This document shows, in pieces, positions 15,670 through 24,246 of a DNA stretch of 64,000 nucleotides (positions are counted from its first letter, which is position 1; the number at the start of each line of letters is the position of its first letter). Under the pieces are notes generated by a model. It did not search any database and was not told the origin of the DNA. It worked only from the letters and a program-made list of their open reading frames with translations. Source of the DNA: Oscillospiraceae bacterium. Lineage in GTDB: Bacteria > Bacillota > Clostridia > Oscillospirales > Oscillospiraceae. The position numbers and the translations under genes are program-made. The stretch is from assembly GCA_902790375.1 (NCBI GenBank), contig CADARY010000002.1:1-64000 (forward strand), given 5' to 3'.

Positions 15670-18600
15670 ATGTCCCATAAGCGGCCTCACAATTATATTA
15701 AAACGGCCCTGAAACGGGTGCGGCCCCGCAACTGGCTGCTGGCTGTACCCGCGGCACTGCTGAGCGCGCTGAGTGTGAGCGTGTTTTGCTTCATGCGCGC
15801 TTCGGCAGAGATCGGCCTTTACTACAGCGGGGAGAGAAACACCCTGCTGCCGGACAGCATATCGTGGACAACACTGGCAGCGGCAGTGGGCTTGACACTG
15901 CTTTATGCCCTCGCTTTTCAGGCGCTTCATAAGCCGCATCCTGGCAGCGCGGTCATTTCGCTGCTGATGGCTTTCAACATGATCGTCTCCCTGTCCATGG
16001 AGCACAGTGACCTGAAGGAGATATTTCTCCCGACGGGCGTCGCGGGAAATGTCGCCGTTTTGCTGGGCTTTGCGATACTGCTGTGTACAGGCGTGGAATT
16101 GATTTATCTTGCCTTCGACCACAAAACCCGCTATCGCATCTGGGCGGACGACCAGAGACCGACGACCAACGGCGAGCTGTTCCTGGGTGCCTACGGCTGT
16201 ATCATGCTGCTGTGGCTGCCGATCCTGTTCATCTTCTATCCGGGCAGCGTCATGAATGATACCCGATACCAGATCATGGGCTGGCTCGGCCTCAAGCCGA
16301 TCACGGCGTCGCATCCGGTGCTTACCACCGTTTTTTATGGGGCTTTGTACCAGATCGGCGCAGCCATGCAGGGACAGGCAAAGGGGATCTTCCTCGCCCT
16401 GCTGTTCCAGGCGCTGGTCACAGCCGCCGCCATGGGGCTCACGGCAAGCTGCGTATACCGCTATACCAAATCCCGCGCGTGGTTCTGGGCGACGGTGGCC
16501 TTCTTCGGCGTACTGCCTGTCTGGCAGAGTGCGGCCCAGGTCCTGCTGAAGGATGTGCTGCATACCGGGTGCTTTCTGTTTTTCGTGTGCGCCTATCTCA
16601 AATGCATGCGCGAGAGGGAGAAGAGCTGGCGCAATGTCCTGCTGCTGTTTCTGACGGCGATCCTTGTGGCCTATACCCGCAAGGCGACCTTCTACCTCGC
16701 CGTGATATGCATTCTTGTCGCGGCCATCTGGCACTGGCGCAGCTTTCTTCTGCCGTATCTGGGAATGCTGGCGGTATTTATGGGGCTGTTCTGGTTCAGC
16801 AACAATGTTCTGTATCCCTGGCTGAACATAAGCCCGGAGTGGAAATCCGAAAACTACAGCCTTCAGTTTCAGCAGGTTGCCCTGTACTGCCGTACCTATC
16901 AGGACGAGATGACGGTCGAGGAAAAGGCGATCGTTGACAGTACCCTGGATTATGACAAGATCATCGAGGCCTATACCCCTATGATCTCGGATGAGGTCAA
17001 ATCCACTTTTCACGATACCGAGCTTCCCCATGATGATTTTTGGCAGCTTTACCGGCAAATGCTCCGCCGACACCCGATGCTCTTCGTCAAGGCTGCGATC
17101 ATGGGTTCGTTTGAGCACTTCAATCCCTGGTTTGAAGGGATCAACTTCAGGGTTTATATTGCGCGGCAGGATGATTTCCTGACTGTAGACTATAAATACG
17201 ATCTGCATGAGACGGTCGCCAAATTCTGGGATACCTGCCTGCACATCCCCGTGTTGCGCCTTTTGATCGGTACCGGGCTTTACACATGGGTCCTTCTGGT
17301 CATGCTGGCCTACGGCATCCGGAAAAAGTCCCTGCTCGCTTTTCTCGGCCTGATCCCGTCGCTTGCACTGATGATCGGCCTGGTGATGAGCCATGTCAAC
17401 GGGGAAATCCGATACGGCTATCCACTCATCGCCGTGGCCCCGCTGAACATGGCATGGGTTATGTACGCGGTCTCCCGCAATTCGCCGGACAATCCGTACC
17501 ACGGGAAATATCTGCGGCAGGAGGAGAAGCTGGAGTTCGATTTTCTCAAGGGCCGGAGCAAGGACATCGACACCGTGCTGCCGGAGGATTTCGACCCCGA
17601 AAAACAGCAGCCGGAGCTTCCCCCTGAGGAAAAACCCGCCGATGCGCCGGGGTGGAAGGCAGGCCCGGTTCTTCGTTTCGTGACGCGCTTTATCCCCGTA
17701 CCGAAAAACCCGAAGACCTATCTGGATATCCTGAAGGTCCTGGCCATTTTCCTGGTGCTGTGGAACCACACAGAAAAAGGCTTCGAGCTGTATAATGAAG
17801 TCCTTGCAATGCCGCAGCATCTGGTATATCTCTGCTTCTCCATCTTTGACAAAATCGCCGTGCCGCTGTTCTTCATGTGCTCCGGTGCGCTGCTGCTTGG
17901 GAGGGAGGAGAGCGTCCATCAGATCCTCACGCGCCGCGTGCGGCACTTCGCGCTGGTTCTGCTTGTGGTGTCGGCCATCACTTATGTTTACTATTATTCC
18001 GCGGACAGAAATTTCTCGGCGTATGACTTCATAGTGCGCCTTTACAGCGGCAAGATCCGCACGCCGCTGTGGTATCTGTACAGCTATCTGGCGTTTCTGC
18101 TGACTCTGCCGTTTCTGCGCAAGCTCGCCCGGACCATGCGGGAAAAGGATTATTTCTGGCTGCTCGGTCTGTACCTGCTGACAGAGCTGCTCAGCGTGGC
18201 GGACTATTTCTGGTTCCGCGGTACAGATGCGCACAGCAGGTACTTTGTCCTCTTCATCAGCCAGAACTATGTGATCTACACCCTCTTCGGCTTCTATATT
18301 GACCGGGTCATGAAGAAGGAGCGCATGAATCTGGAGACCGCAACGCTGCTTATCATTGCAAGTGCACTTGCCATCGGCAGCAGCTATATGCTGACTGAAT
18401 GGAAGATGGCCTCCGCCGAGGTGTGGACAGCGGCAGAGTCCCAGACCTTCTTCAACACCTTCATCTCCATCCCGAGCATCACAGTGTTCTTTATTGCCAA
18501 GTGCCTGTATATGCGCCGTCCGGTTACCGGCCGTGCAGCGGCGATCTGGTCCCTGCTGTCCACCGGAACCTTCGGCACCTACCTTTTTGAGCGCTACTGG

Positions 18601-18915
18601 CGCGATACGACCTGGTTTGCCTATGAAACAGCCACCCGGAAGCTCAGTCCCTTTGCAAGCTCCTTCATCCATATCCTCGTCGCAGCGGCCATGGGCATTC
18701 TGGCGACGCTTGTCTACAAGCTGCTGACGGGCATGTTCAAGTCGCTGTTCAGGATGAAGAAGGATTCCCGCATCGAAAAGCGCCGCGAGAAGGAAAAAAT
18801 CGTGTATACCGTCCCTAAGGATGATATCTCCGATCTGGAGGAGATCGAAACGCTGCTCGTCGGCAACGCCAGGCACTATGCGTCCGCGAAGACAGGAAAG
18901 GATCAGGCAGAGTGA
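15670..18915 (+). CDS. DUF6020-like membrane protein fused to acyltransferase-3 domain
   Basis: 1081 residues. The N-terminal ~600 residues are a polytopic protein with FYPGSVMNDTRYQIMGWLG and TASHPVLTTVFYG, as in DUF6020-type membrane proteins that resemble GT-C enzymes. A linker follows, then an acyltransferase-3 (OafA-like) domain from ~675: YLDILKVLAIFLVLWNHTEK and VPLFFMCSGALLLGRE. It probably decorates lipid-linked sugars with an acyl group and perhaps a sugar. An acidic/basic cytoplasmic tail ends the protein. GGAGGATCG precedes the start. Confidence 0.75.
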   Translation: MSHKRPHNYIKTALKRVRPRNWLLAVPAALLSALSVSVFCFMRASAEIGLYYSGERNTLLPDSISWTTLAAAVGLTLLYALAFQALHKPHPGSAVISLLMAFNMIVSLSMEHSDLKEIFLPTGVAGNVAVLLGFAILLCTGVELIYLAFDHKTRYRIWADDQRPTTNGELFLGAYGCIMLLWLPILFIFYPGSVMNDTRYQIMGWLGLKPITASHPVLTTVFYGALYQIGAAMQGQAKGIFLALLFQALVTAAAMGLTASCVYRYTKSRAWFWATVAFFGVLPVWQSAAQVLLKDVLHTGCFLFFVCAYLKCMREREKSWRNVLLLFLTAILVAYTRKATFYLAVICILVAAIWHWRSFLLPYLGMLAVFMGLFWFSNNVLYPWLNISPEWKSENYSLQFQQVALYCRTYQDEMTVEEKAIVDSTLDYDKIIEAYTPMISDEVKSTFHDTELPHDDFWQLYRQMLRRHPMLFVKAAIMGSFEHFNPWFEGINFRVYIARQDDFLTVDYKYDLHETVAKFWDTCLHIPVLRLLIGTGLYTWVLLVMLAYGIRKKSLLAFLGLIPSLALMIGLVMSHVNGEIRYGYPLIAVAPLNMAWVMYAVSRNSPDNPYHGKYLRQEEKLEFDFLKGRSKDIDTVLPEDFDPEKQQPELPPEEKPADAPGWKAGPVLRFVTRFIPVPKNPKTYLDILKVLAIFLVLWNHTEKGFELYNEVLAMPQHLVYLCFSIFDKIAVPLFFMCSGALLLGREESVHQILTRRVRHFALVLLVVSAITYVYYYSADRNFSAYDFIVRLYSGKIRTPLWYLYSYLAFLLTLPFLRKLARTMREKDYFWLLGLYLLTELLSVADYFWFRGTDAHSRYFVLFISQNYVIYTLFGFYIDRVMKKERMNLETATLLIIASALAIGSSYMLTEWKMASAEVWTAAESQTFFNTFISIPSITVFFIAKCLYMRRPVTGRAAAIWSLLSTGTFGTYLFERYWRDTTWFAYETATRKLSPFASSFIHILVAAAMGILATLVYKLLTGMFKSLFRMKKDSRIEKRREKEKIVYTVPKDDISDLEEIETLLVGNARHYASAKTGKDQAE

Positions 18916-18958
18916 AGCATACAATAATAAAAGCTCGCCTGACGGAAGTAATCAAATC

Positions 18959-19927
18959 GTGAAAAGTACAACAAAACGACATTATGAATTTCTGAATCTG
19001 CTGCGCGTATTTGCTATTTTTCTGGTGTTCAATTCCCACTGTGATGCGCTTTATCCGGTATCCGCCCTGGCTACCGGCGGCGCGATGGGAAATGCGCTGT
19101 TTTTCGTGATCAGCGGGTTCCTGCTGCGGATCCGCGACCCTTTCCTCCCGCATATGTACAGGCGCCTGATCCGGCTTTATCCCGGCGTATTGGTCATGAC
19201 GAGCTTATCGCTGCTGTTGGGAGAGAGGGTGATCGGCAGCTTTCGGGAGCTGGTACAGAACTATATCTGGCCGACGTCCTTCTGGTTCGTCGGGGCACTC
19301 GTGCTGTTTGATATGCTCCTGTACGGCCTTCATAAGCTGCGTTTTACGGAGCGCTTCAGGTCATACTCCGCCGTTATGCTGATCCTCTATTTTGCCGCAT
19401 ATGTCCTGCTCGTCGATAAGAGCAAATGGAGCGTTGAGGCGGCAGGGCTTGCGAGTCCCGCCCAGTGCTTCAAGCTGATCTATTATTTCTATATTTATAC
19501 ATTGGGCTATACGATCGGACAAACACCGGATCGGGCAGCCAGGGGGCTCCCTGTCCCGGCGGTCACGGCGTTTTTGCTGTCCTTTGTGTGCAAGGCGCTG
19601 TATGTGTGGCGGCCCGCCCTTTTGAAATTCCAGTTTGTCAGCCAGTTTCTCGGTATCCTGTTTGCCTGGACTGCCCTGGAGACGACGCTTGCCTGGGAAG
19701 ATGCCTACAGGGCGCATACCGGCATCCGTTTCCGCGGTGTGGTTTCTGCTCTGGCCGCGGCATCCTTTGAAATTTATCTGGTGCAGTTCACCGCTATACG
19801 TTTCTGCGTCGGGATCCCTTTTCCGCTGAATATACTGCTGGCGCTGGCAATCACACTGGGAGCGGCTTTTGTCCTGCAAAGGTTTGACAGCTGGGCCGCG
19901 AAAAAGCTCGCCTTGCCGGGCAGATAG
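18959..19927 (+). CDS. Acyltransferase-3 family membrane protein
   Basis: 322 residues with about ten membrane segments. The start region YEFLNLLRVFAIFLVFNSHCD and the ALFFVISGFLL motif are those of the acyltransferase-3 (NodX/OafA) family, with His in the expected SHCD position. GTG at 18959 is preferred because GACGGAAG lies ten bases upstream; an earlier ATG at 18821 lies inside the preceding gene and adds a non-homologous arginine-rich stretch. It is the second acyltransferase of the locus, suggesting two different acyl modifications. Confidence 0.8.
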   Translation: MKSTTKRHYEFLNLLRVFAIFLVFNSHCDALYPVSALATGGAMGNALFFVISGFLLRIRDPFLPHMYRRLIRLYPGVLVMTSLSLLLGERVIGSFRELVQNYIWPTSFWFVGALVLFDMLLYGLHKLRFTERFRSYSAVMLILYFAAYVLLVDKSKWSVEAAGLASPAQCFKLIYYFYIYTLGYTIGQTPDRAARGLPVPAVTAFLLSFVCKALYVWRPALLKFQFVSQFLGILFAWTALETTLAWEDAYRAHTGIRFRGVVSALAAASFEIYLVQFTAIRFCVGIPFPLNILLALAITLGAAFVLQRFDSWAAKKLALPGR

Positions 19928-19983
19928 AAAAGCCTTGGAGAGAGAATCATAAAACGACTGTACTTACAGCAGAGGAAAAGAAA

Positions 19984-21108
19984 ATGAAGCTTGGTATTTT
20001 ATGCACCATGATGAAGCGCTTCGGCATCAAGGGCTTTTATAACAGCCAGGAGATCGGCCTTGGCCGTGCGCTGTCGGAGATGGGTCACACGGTCATAGTC
20101 TACAAGGGAACCAAGGATCAATCTCAGGTAGAGACGGTACAGATCAATGAGCGCCTGACCGTCAGATACATGACCATGCCCTACTTCGTAGCCCACGGGT
20201 GGATGCCGACGGGCCGGATCGACAAGGATTTGGACGGCCTGTTCGTCTTCTCCGATCAGCAGATCTTCCTGCCCCATGTGGAGGCCTTCTGCAGGAAAAA
20301 CGGCATTGTCTTTGTCCCCTATGTCGGTACCACCTACAGCCTCTATGTACACACGCTGCGCGGCTGGATCATGGACACCGTCTTTGCCCATACCACGCTG
20401 CGGATTTACAAACGCCGGCCGATCCTTGCCAAGACCGAGGCGGCCAAAAAGGAGCTTACGGATCTCGGTGTGGATCCAAGCCTCATCTCCATCGCTCCGG
20501 TGGGACTGGATGTGGGCGTGTTGAAGCATGATTTTCAGAGCTATGACCGCGCAGAGCTTAAAACAGAACTGGGCTTTGCGGCGGACGATGTGATCCTGTG
20601 CACCGTTGCACGGCTTGAGGATGACAAGCGACCCCTTGACCTGCTGAAGCTTTTTCGGAATGTACAGGACAGAAAACAGTTTCGCCTCCTGATTGTGGGC
20701 AAGGGACAGCTCCGTCAGCAGATGGATGAGAAGATCCGCGAATACGGCATCGGAGATAAGGTGAAAATCCTGGACCGTGTGCCATATGCGGATATGTGGA
20801 AAATCTATACTGCTGCAGACTATTTCCTGAATCTGAGCAAGGTGGAAATATTCGGGATGGCAATCATGGAGGCTGTATACTACCACACCTCCGTGGCGGC
20901 CATCCGGGCTGTCGGGCCTTCGCTGACCCTCAAGGGCATGCGCGGTCACTGCCTGTGCGATACGGACGCGGATATCGAACACTGGATCACCGGGCCCTAT
21001 CCCAGTGAAGAGGAACTTACAGAGAGCGCCGGAAAGGTGGTAGAGGACTTTTCCTGGAAGCCCTGTGCCCGGGCCTTTATCCGGGAGATCGAAAAACAGC
21101 ACCGCTGA
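19984..21108 (+). CDS. Glycosyltransferase family 4
   Basis: 374 residues, GT-B fold. The second half opens with ILCTVARLEDDKRPLDLLKL and has VKILDRVPYADMWKIYTAAD and NLSKVEIFGMAIMEAVYY, the EX7E-type retaining signature of GT4. ATG follows CAGAGGAAAAGAAA. One of the enzymes adding sugars to the lipid-linked repeat unit; donor and acceptor are unknown. Confidence 0.88.
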   Translation: MKLGILCTMMKRFGIKGFYNSQEIGLGRALSEMGHTVIVYKGTKDQSQVETVQINERLTVRYMTMPYFVAHGWMPTGRIDKDLDGLFVFSDQQIFLPHVEAFCRKNGIVFVPYVGTTYSLYVHTLRGWIMDTVFAHTTLRIYKRRPILAKTEAAKKELTDLGVDPSLISIAPVGLDVGVLKHDFQSYDRAELKTELGFAADDVILCTVARLEDDKRPLDLLKLFRNVQDRKQFRLLIVGKGQLRQQMDEKIREYGIGDKVKILDRVPYADMWKIYTAADYFLNLSKVEIFGMAIMEAVYYHTSVAAIRAVGPSLTLKGMRGHCLCDTDADIEHWITGPYPSEEELTESAGKVVEDFSWKPCARAFIREIEKQHR

Positions 21109-21141
21109 TTGCAACCTGAATACAGGCAAGAAGGAGAAAAA

Positions 21142-22989
21142 ATGTGCGGAATCTGTGGCTTTTATGATCCGAACCACCGGCAGCGGGACGGCGCGGCACT
21201 GCTTCAGAAAATGAACGCGGCGCAGAGGCACCGCGGTCCGGATGATGAGGGCATTTATCTCGACGGCCCGGTCGGACTCGGCCATGTGCGTCTGTCGATC
21301 CTCGACCTTACAGATGCAGGGCACCAGCCTATGCAGGGCGGTGATCGCTATGCCCTCGTCTTCAACGGGGAAATCTACAATTACATTGAACTGCGGCAGG
21401 AGCTCGAGCAGGCGGGATACCGCTTCGCCACCGCCACGGATACGGAGGTGGTGCTTGCCGCCTATGACCACTGGGGGGAGGACTGCCAGAATCGCTTCAA
21501 CGGCTTCTGGGCAATAGCTCTCTATGACAATCGGACGCAGGAGCTTTTTCTCTCCCGCGACCGTTACGGCGTCAAGCCCCTGTATTATACGGAAAAACCG
21601 GGCTGTTTTCTCTTCGCCTCCGAGATCAAGACCCTGCTGCAGGACAGCAATGTCCCGCGATTGGCAAACGACAAGGTTATATTTGATTATCTGGTGAATG
21701 GCTTTGTGGACTGCACGGCGGAGACCTTCTTTGACGGTATCATGCGCCTGGAGGCCGGTTGCTCCCTGCGGCTGGAGCAGGACGGCAAAAAAACATATCG
21801 CCGCTATTATACCCTGCCTTATAAAGAGACACTGATCAGCGAGGCGGGGGATAAAGAGGCGCAGGCGTTTCGGCAGCTTTTCCAACAGTCTGTGCGTCTG
21901 CGCCTGCGCGCGGATGTACCGGTGGGGAGCTGCCTGTCCGGCGGCCTCGATTCCTCGGCTATCGTGTGTGAGAGCAGCAGACGGCTCCGGGAGCAGGGCG
22001 CAAAGGAAATACAGAAGACCTTTTCTTCCTGCTACCAGGGCGATCCCAATGACGAGCGTGCATATATTGACGCGGTGGTGCGGCAGACAGGCGTAGAGGC
22101 GCACTATACCTACCCCACCGGGGATACGCTCTTCCGGGATCTGGATCATCTGATCTATACACAGGATGAGCCGTTCGTTTCCACCAGCATGTATGCCTCT
22201 TACTGCGTGATGAAACTGGCCCATGAAAACAACACAAAGGTCCTGCTGGACGGCCAGGGAGCGGATGAGATCCTGTGCGGTTATCGCAAGGCGCGTGTCT
22301 ACTACATCAAGCGCCTGCTCTCCGCCGGAAAACTGGCTCGTGCGGCAAAGGAGATTGCCTGGTATCTGCCCTATATGCGCAAGGGCAAAAACGTGTCACT
22401 GCTTGCAGACCTCAATATGATCCGGCAGTTTCTCGGCAAGTCCAGCAGCGGCGACATCCGTCATCGCTATCTGGAAGGGCGGTTTGCAAAGCGCCGGCTC
22501 ACCAACAGCTATGCCGATAACGAACGCTTTCTGCTCAACGACTTTGACCGCATCGTGCTCCCGGCGTTGCTGCGCTATGTGGACCGCAATTCCATGGCCT
22601 TCTCCATTGAGGACCGCCTGCCCTTTCTGGACTACCGGCTGGTGGAATACACGATGGGTCTGCCGCTCAATGCCAAGATCAGCGACGGCTATTCCAAGGC
22701 CATCATGCGCAGGGCACTGGATATGCCGGAGGTGATTCGCAGGCGCCGAGACAAGATCGGCTTCTATACGCCTGAAAATTCCTGGATGGCTGCCCACAGC
22801 GCGGAATACCGCGCCGTGTTCACTGCGACTGACTTTCGGGCGCGCCGCTACATAGATCCGAAAAAGATTGCCGCCGATTGGGACAGCCTCACTCGCGGCA
22901 AGGACGATATCGGTCTGTTCCGCTATATCTGTCTGGAAAAGTGGATGCGAATTTTTGACGTGCAAACAGCATGTAAAACGGAGAGTTAG
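21142..22989 (+). CDS. asnB: Asparagine synthetase-family amidotransferase (AsnB-like)
   Basis: 615 residues. Start at 21142 gives the required MCGICGFYD, where Cys2 becomes the N-terminal glutaminase nucleophile; AAGGAG precedes it. The ATP-pyrophosphatase motif SCLSGGLDSSAIV is intact, as is DGQGADEILCGY. It could make asparagine from aspartate and glutamine, but its place between two glycosyltransferases in a locus that also makes a uronic acid nucleotide suggests sugar-uronate amidation, as known for WbpS-type paralogs. The family call is firm; the substrate is inferred. Confidence 0.85.
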   Translation: MCGICGFYDPNHRQRDGAALLQKMNAAQRHRGPDDEGIYLDGPVGLGHVRLSILDLTDAGHQPMQGGDRYALVFNGEIYNYIELRQELEQAGYRFATATDTEVVLAAYDHWGEDCQNRFNGFWAIALYDNRTQELFLSRDRYGVKPLYYTEKPGCFLFASEIKTLLQDSNVPRLANDKVIFDYLVNGFVDCTAETFFDGIMRLEAGCSLRLEQDGKKTYRRYYTLPYKETLISEAGDKEAQAFRQLFQQSVRLRLRADVPVGSCLSGGLDSSAIVCESSRRLREQGAKEIQKTFSSCYQGDPNDERAYIDAVVRQTGVEAHYTYPTGDTLFRDLDHLIYTQDEPFVSTSMYASYCVMKLAHENNTKVLLDGQGADEILCGYRKARVYYIKRLLSAGKLARAAKEIAWYLPYMRKGKNVSLLADLNMIRQFLGKSSSGDIRHRYLEGRFAKRRLTNSYADNERFLLNDFDRIVLPALLRYVDRNSMAFSIEDRLPFLDYRLVEYTMGLPLNAKISDGYSKAIMRRALDMPEVIRRRRDKIGFYTPENSWMAAHSAEYRAVFTATDFRARRYIDPKKIAADWDSLTRGKDDIGLFRYICLEKWMRIFDVQTACKTES

Positions 22990-22991
22990 CA

Positions 22992-24188
22992 ATGGAAAAG
23001 AAGAGAAAGATCCTGATCATTGTTGAGAATCTGCCCGTCCCCTTTGACACCCGCGTCTGGCAGGAGGCTACGACACTGGCTGCACACGACTATACCATTT
23101 CGGTGATCTGCCCGGTAGGAAAGGGCTATACCAAAGAGGAAGAAACATTGGAGGGCGTGCATATCTTCCGCCACAGGCTGCCCCCGGAGGGGAACGGCGC
23201 CATCGGATATTTTCGTGAATATGGTACAGCACTCAAGGAGGAACTGCGCCTTGCCAAAAAAGTCTACCGGGAGATCGGCTTCGATGTGATCCACGGCTGC
23301 AACCCACCGGATGATATTTACCTCGTGGCCTCACGTTTTAAAAAGTACGGTGTCCGCTATGTGTTCGATCATCACGATATCTGCCCCGAGCTCTTTGAGG
23401 CGAAATTCGGCAGCACCAAAGGGCTGCTGTATAAGAGTCAGGTCTGGCTGGAGCGCCAGACCTATCGCCACTGCACCTTCGCCTTCGTCACGAATGAGAG
23501 CTATCGGAAAATCGCCATTGAGCGGGACCATATGCCGCCGGAAAAGGTCATCGTCCTGCGCAGCGGGCCCAGGCTCGAGCGTATGCGCATTCTGCCGCCC
23601 GACCCGTCCATCCGCCGCGGCTATCCCTGCATGGTGGGCTATGTGGGGGTGATCGGACAGCAGGAGGGTATCGAGTATATTCTGCAGGCAGCACAGTATA
23701 TCAAAGCCCGGGAGAACAACATTTTCTGGGGCATCGTCGGGGGTGGCCCGCATTGGGAGGCGCTGAAAAAACAGGCCCATGAAATGGGGCTGGACGACTG
23801 TGTGGAGTTTACCGGCCGTGTGGATGACGAGACGATGCTTCGATACCTCAATACAGCCGATGTCTGCGTCAACAGCGACACCTACAACGCAATGAACGAC
23901 AAGAGCACCATGAACAAGGTGCTCGAATACATGGCTCTTGGCAAGCCCATCGTACAGTTTGACCTGACCGAGGGGCGCTTCTCGGCGCAGGAGGCCTCGC
24001 TCTATGCCAAGCGGAACGACGCGGAAGACATGGCCCGAAAAATTCAGGAGCTTATGGCGGATCCTCAGAAAAGAGAGTATATGGGGAATTTCGGCCGCAA
24101 TCGCATCCTGAATGATCTGTGCTGGGACAAAACCAGTCTGGCACTGCTCGAGGGCTACGAGAAGCTCTTTACCGGACAATTTGATTAA
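22992..24188 (+). CDS. Glycosyltransferase family 4 (WcaI/WbuB-like)
   Basis: 398 residues. GT-B with DHHDICPELFEAKFG in the first domain, VGYVGVIGQQEGIEYILQA opening the second and LEYMALGKPIVQFDLTEGR near the end. It starts two bases after the AsnB stop, so the two are likely coupled. It closes the first plus-strand run of the locus; its 3' end is followed at once by a long inverted repeat. Confidence 0.88.
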   Translation: MEKKRKILIIVENLPVPFDTRVWQEATTLAAHDYTISVICPVGKGYTKEEETLEGVHIFRHRLPPEGNGAIGYFREYGTALKEELRLAKKVYREIGFDVIHGCNPPDDIYLVASRFKKYGVRYVFDHHDICPELFEAKFGSTKGLLYKSQVWLERQTYRHCTFAFVTNESYRKIAIERDHMPPEKVIVLRSGPRLERMRILPPDPSIRRGYPCMVGYVGVIGQQEGIEYILQAAQYIKARENNIFWGIVGGGPHWEALKKQAHEMGLDDCVEFTGRVDDETMLRYLNTADVCVNSDTYNAMNDKSTMNKVLEYMALGKPIVQFDLTEGRFSAQEASLYAKRNDAEDMARKIQELMADPQKREYMGNFGRNRILNDLCWDKTSLALLEGYEKLFTGQFD

Positions 24189-24193
24189 TCCCG

Positions 24194-24246
24194 GAACGAA
24201 GCCGCAGGACTGTGAAAAACGCATTCACAGTCCTGCGGCTTCGTTC
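24194..24246. repeat. Perfect 23-bp inverted repeat at the convergent gene ends
   Basis: Bases 24194-24216 are the exact reverse complement of 24224-24246, with a seven-base loop. The right arm encodes the last residues of the minus-strand AsnB gene (stop at 24225-24227). No T-run follows on either strand, so it is not a classic intrinsic terminator, but it probably stops or protects both convergent transcripts. Confidence 0.85.

Noticed and set aside
15439..18924. A 1161-residue antisense frame, and similar long minus-strand frames at 10887-13184 and 13194-15650
   Set aside because: They mirror the codon bias of the plus-strand genes, lack start signals and show His/Gln/Arg-rich, domain-free translations.
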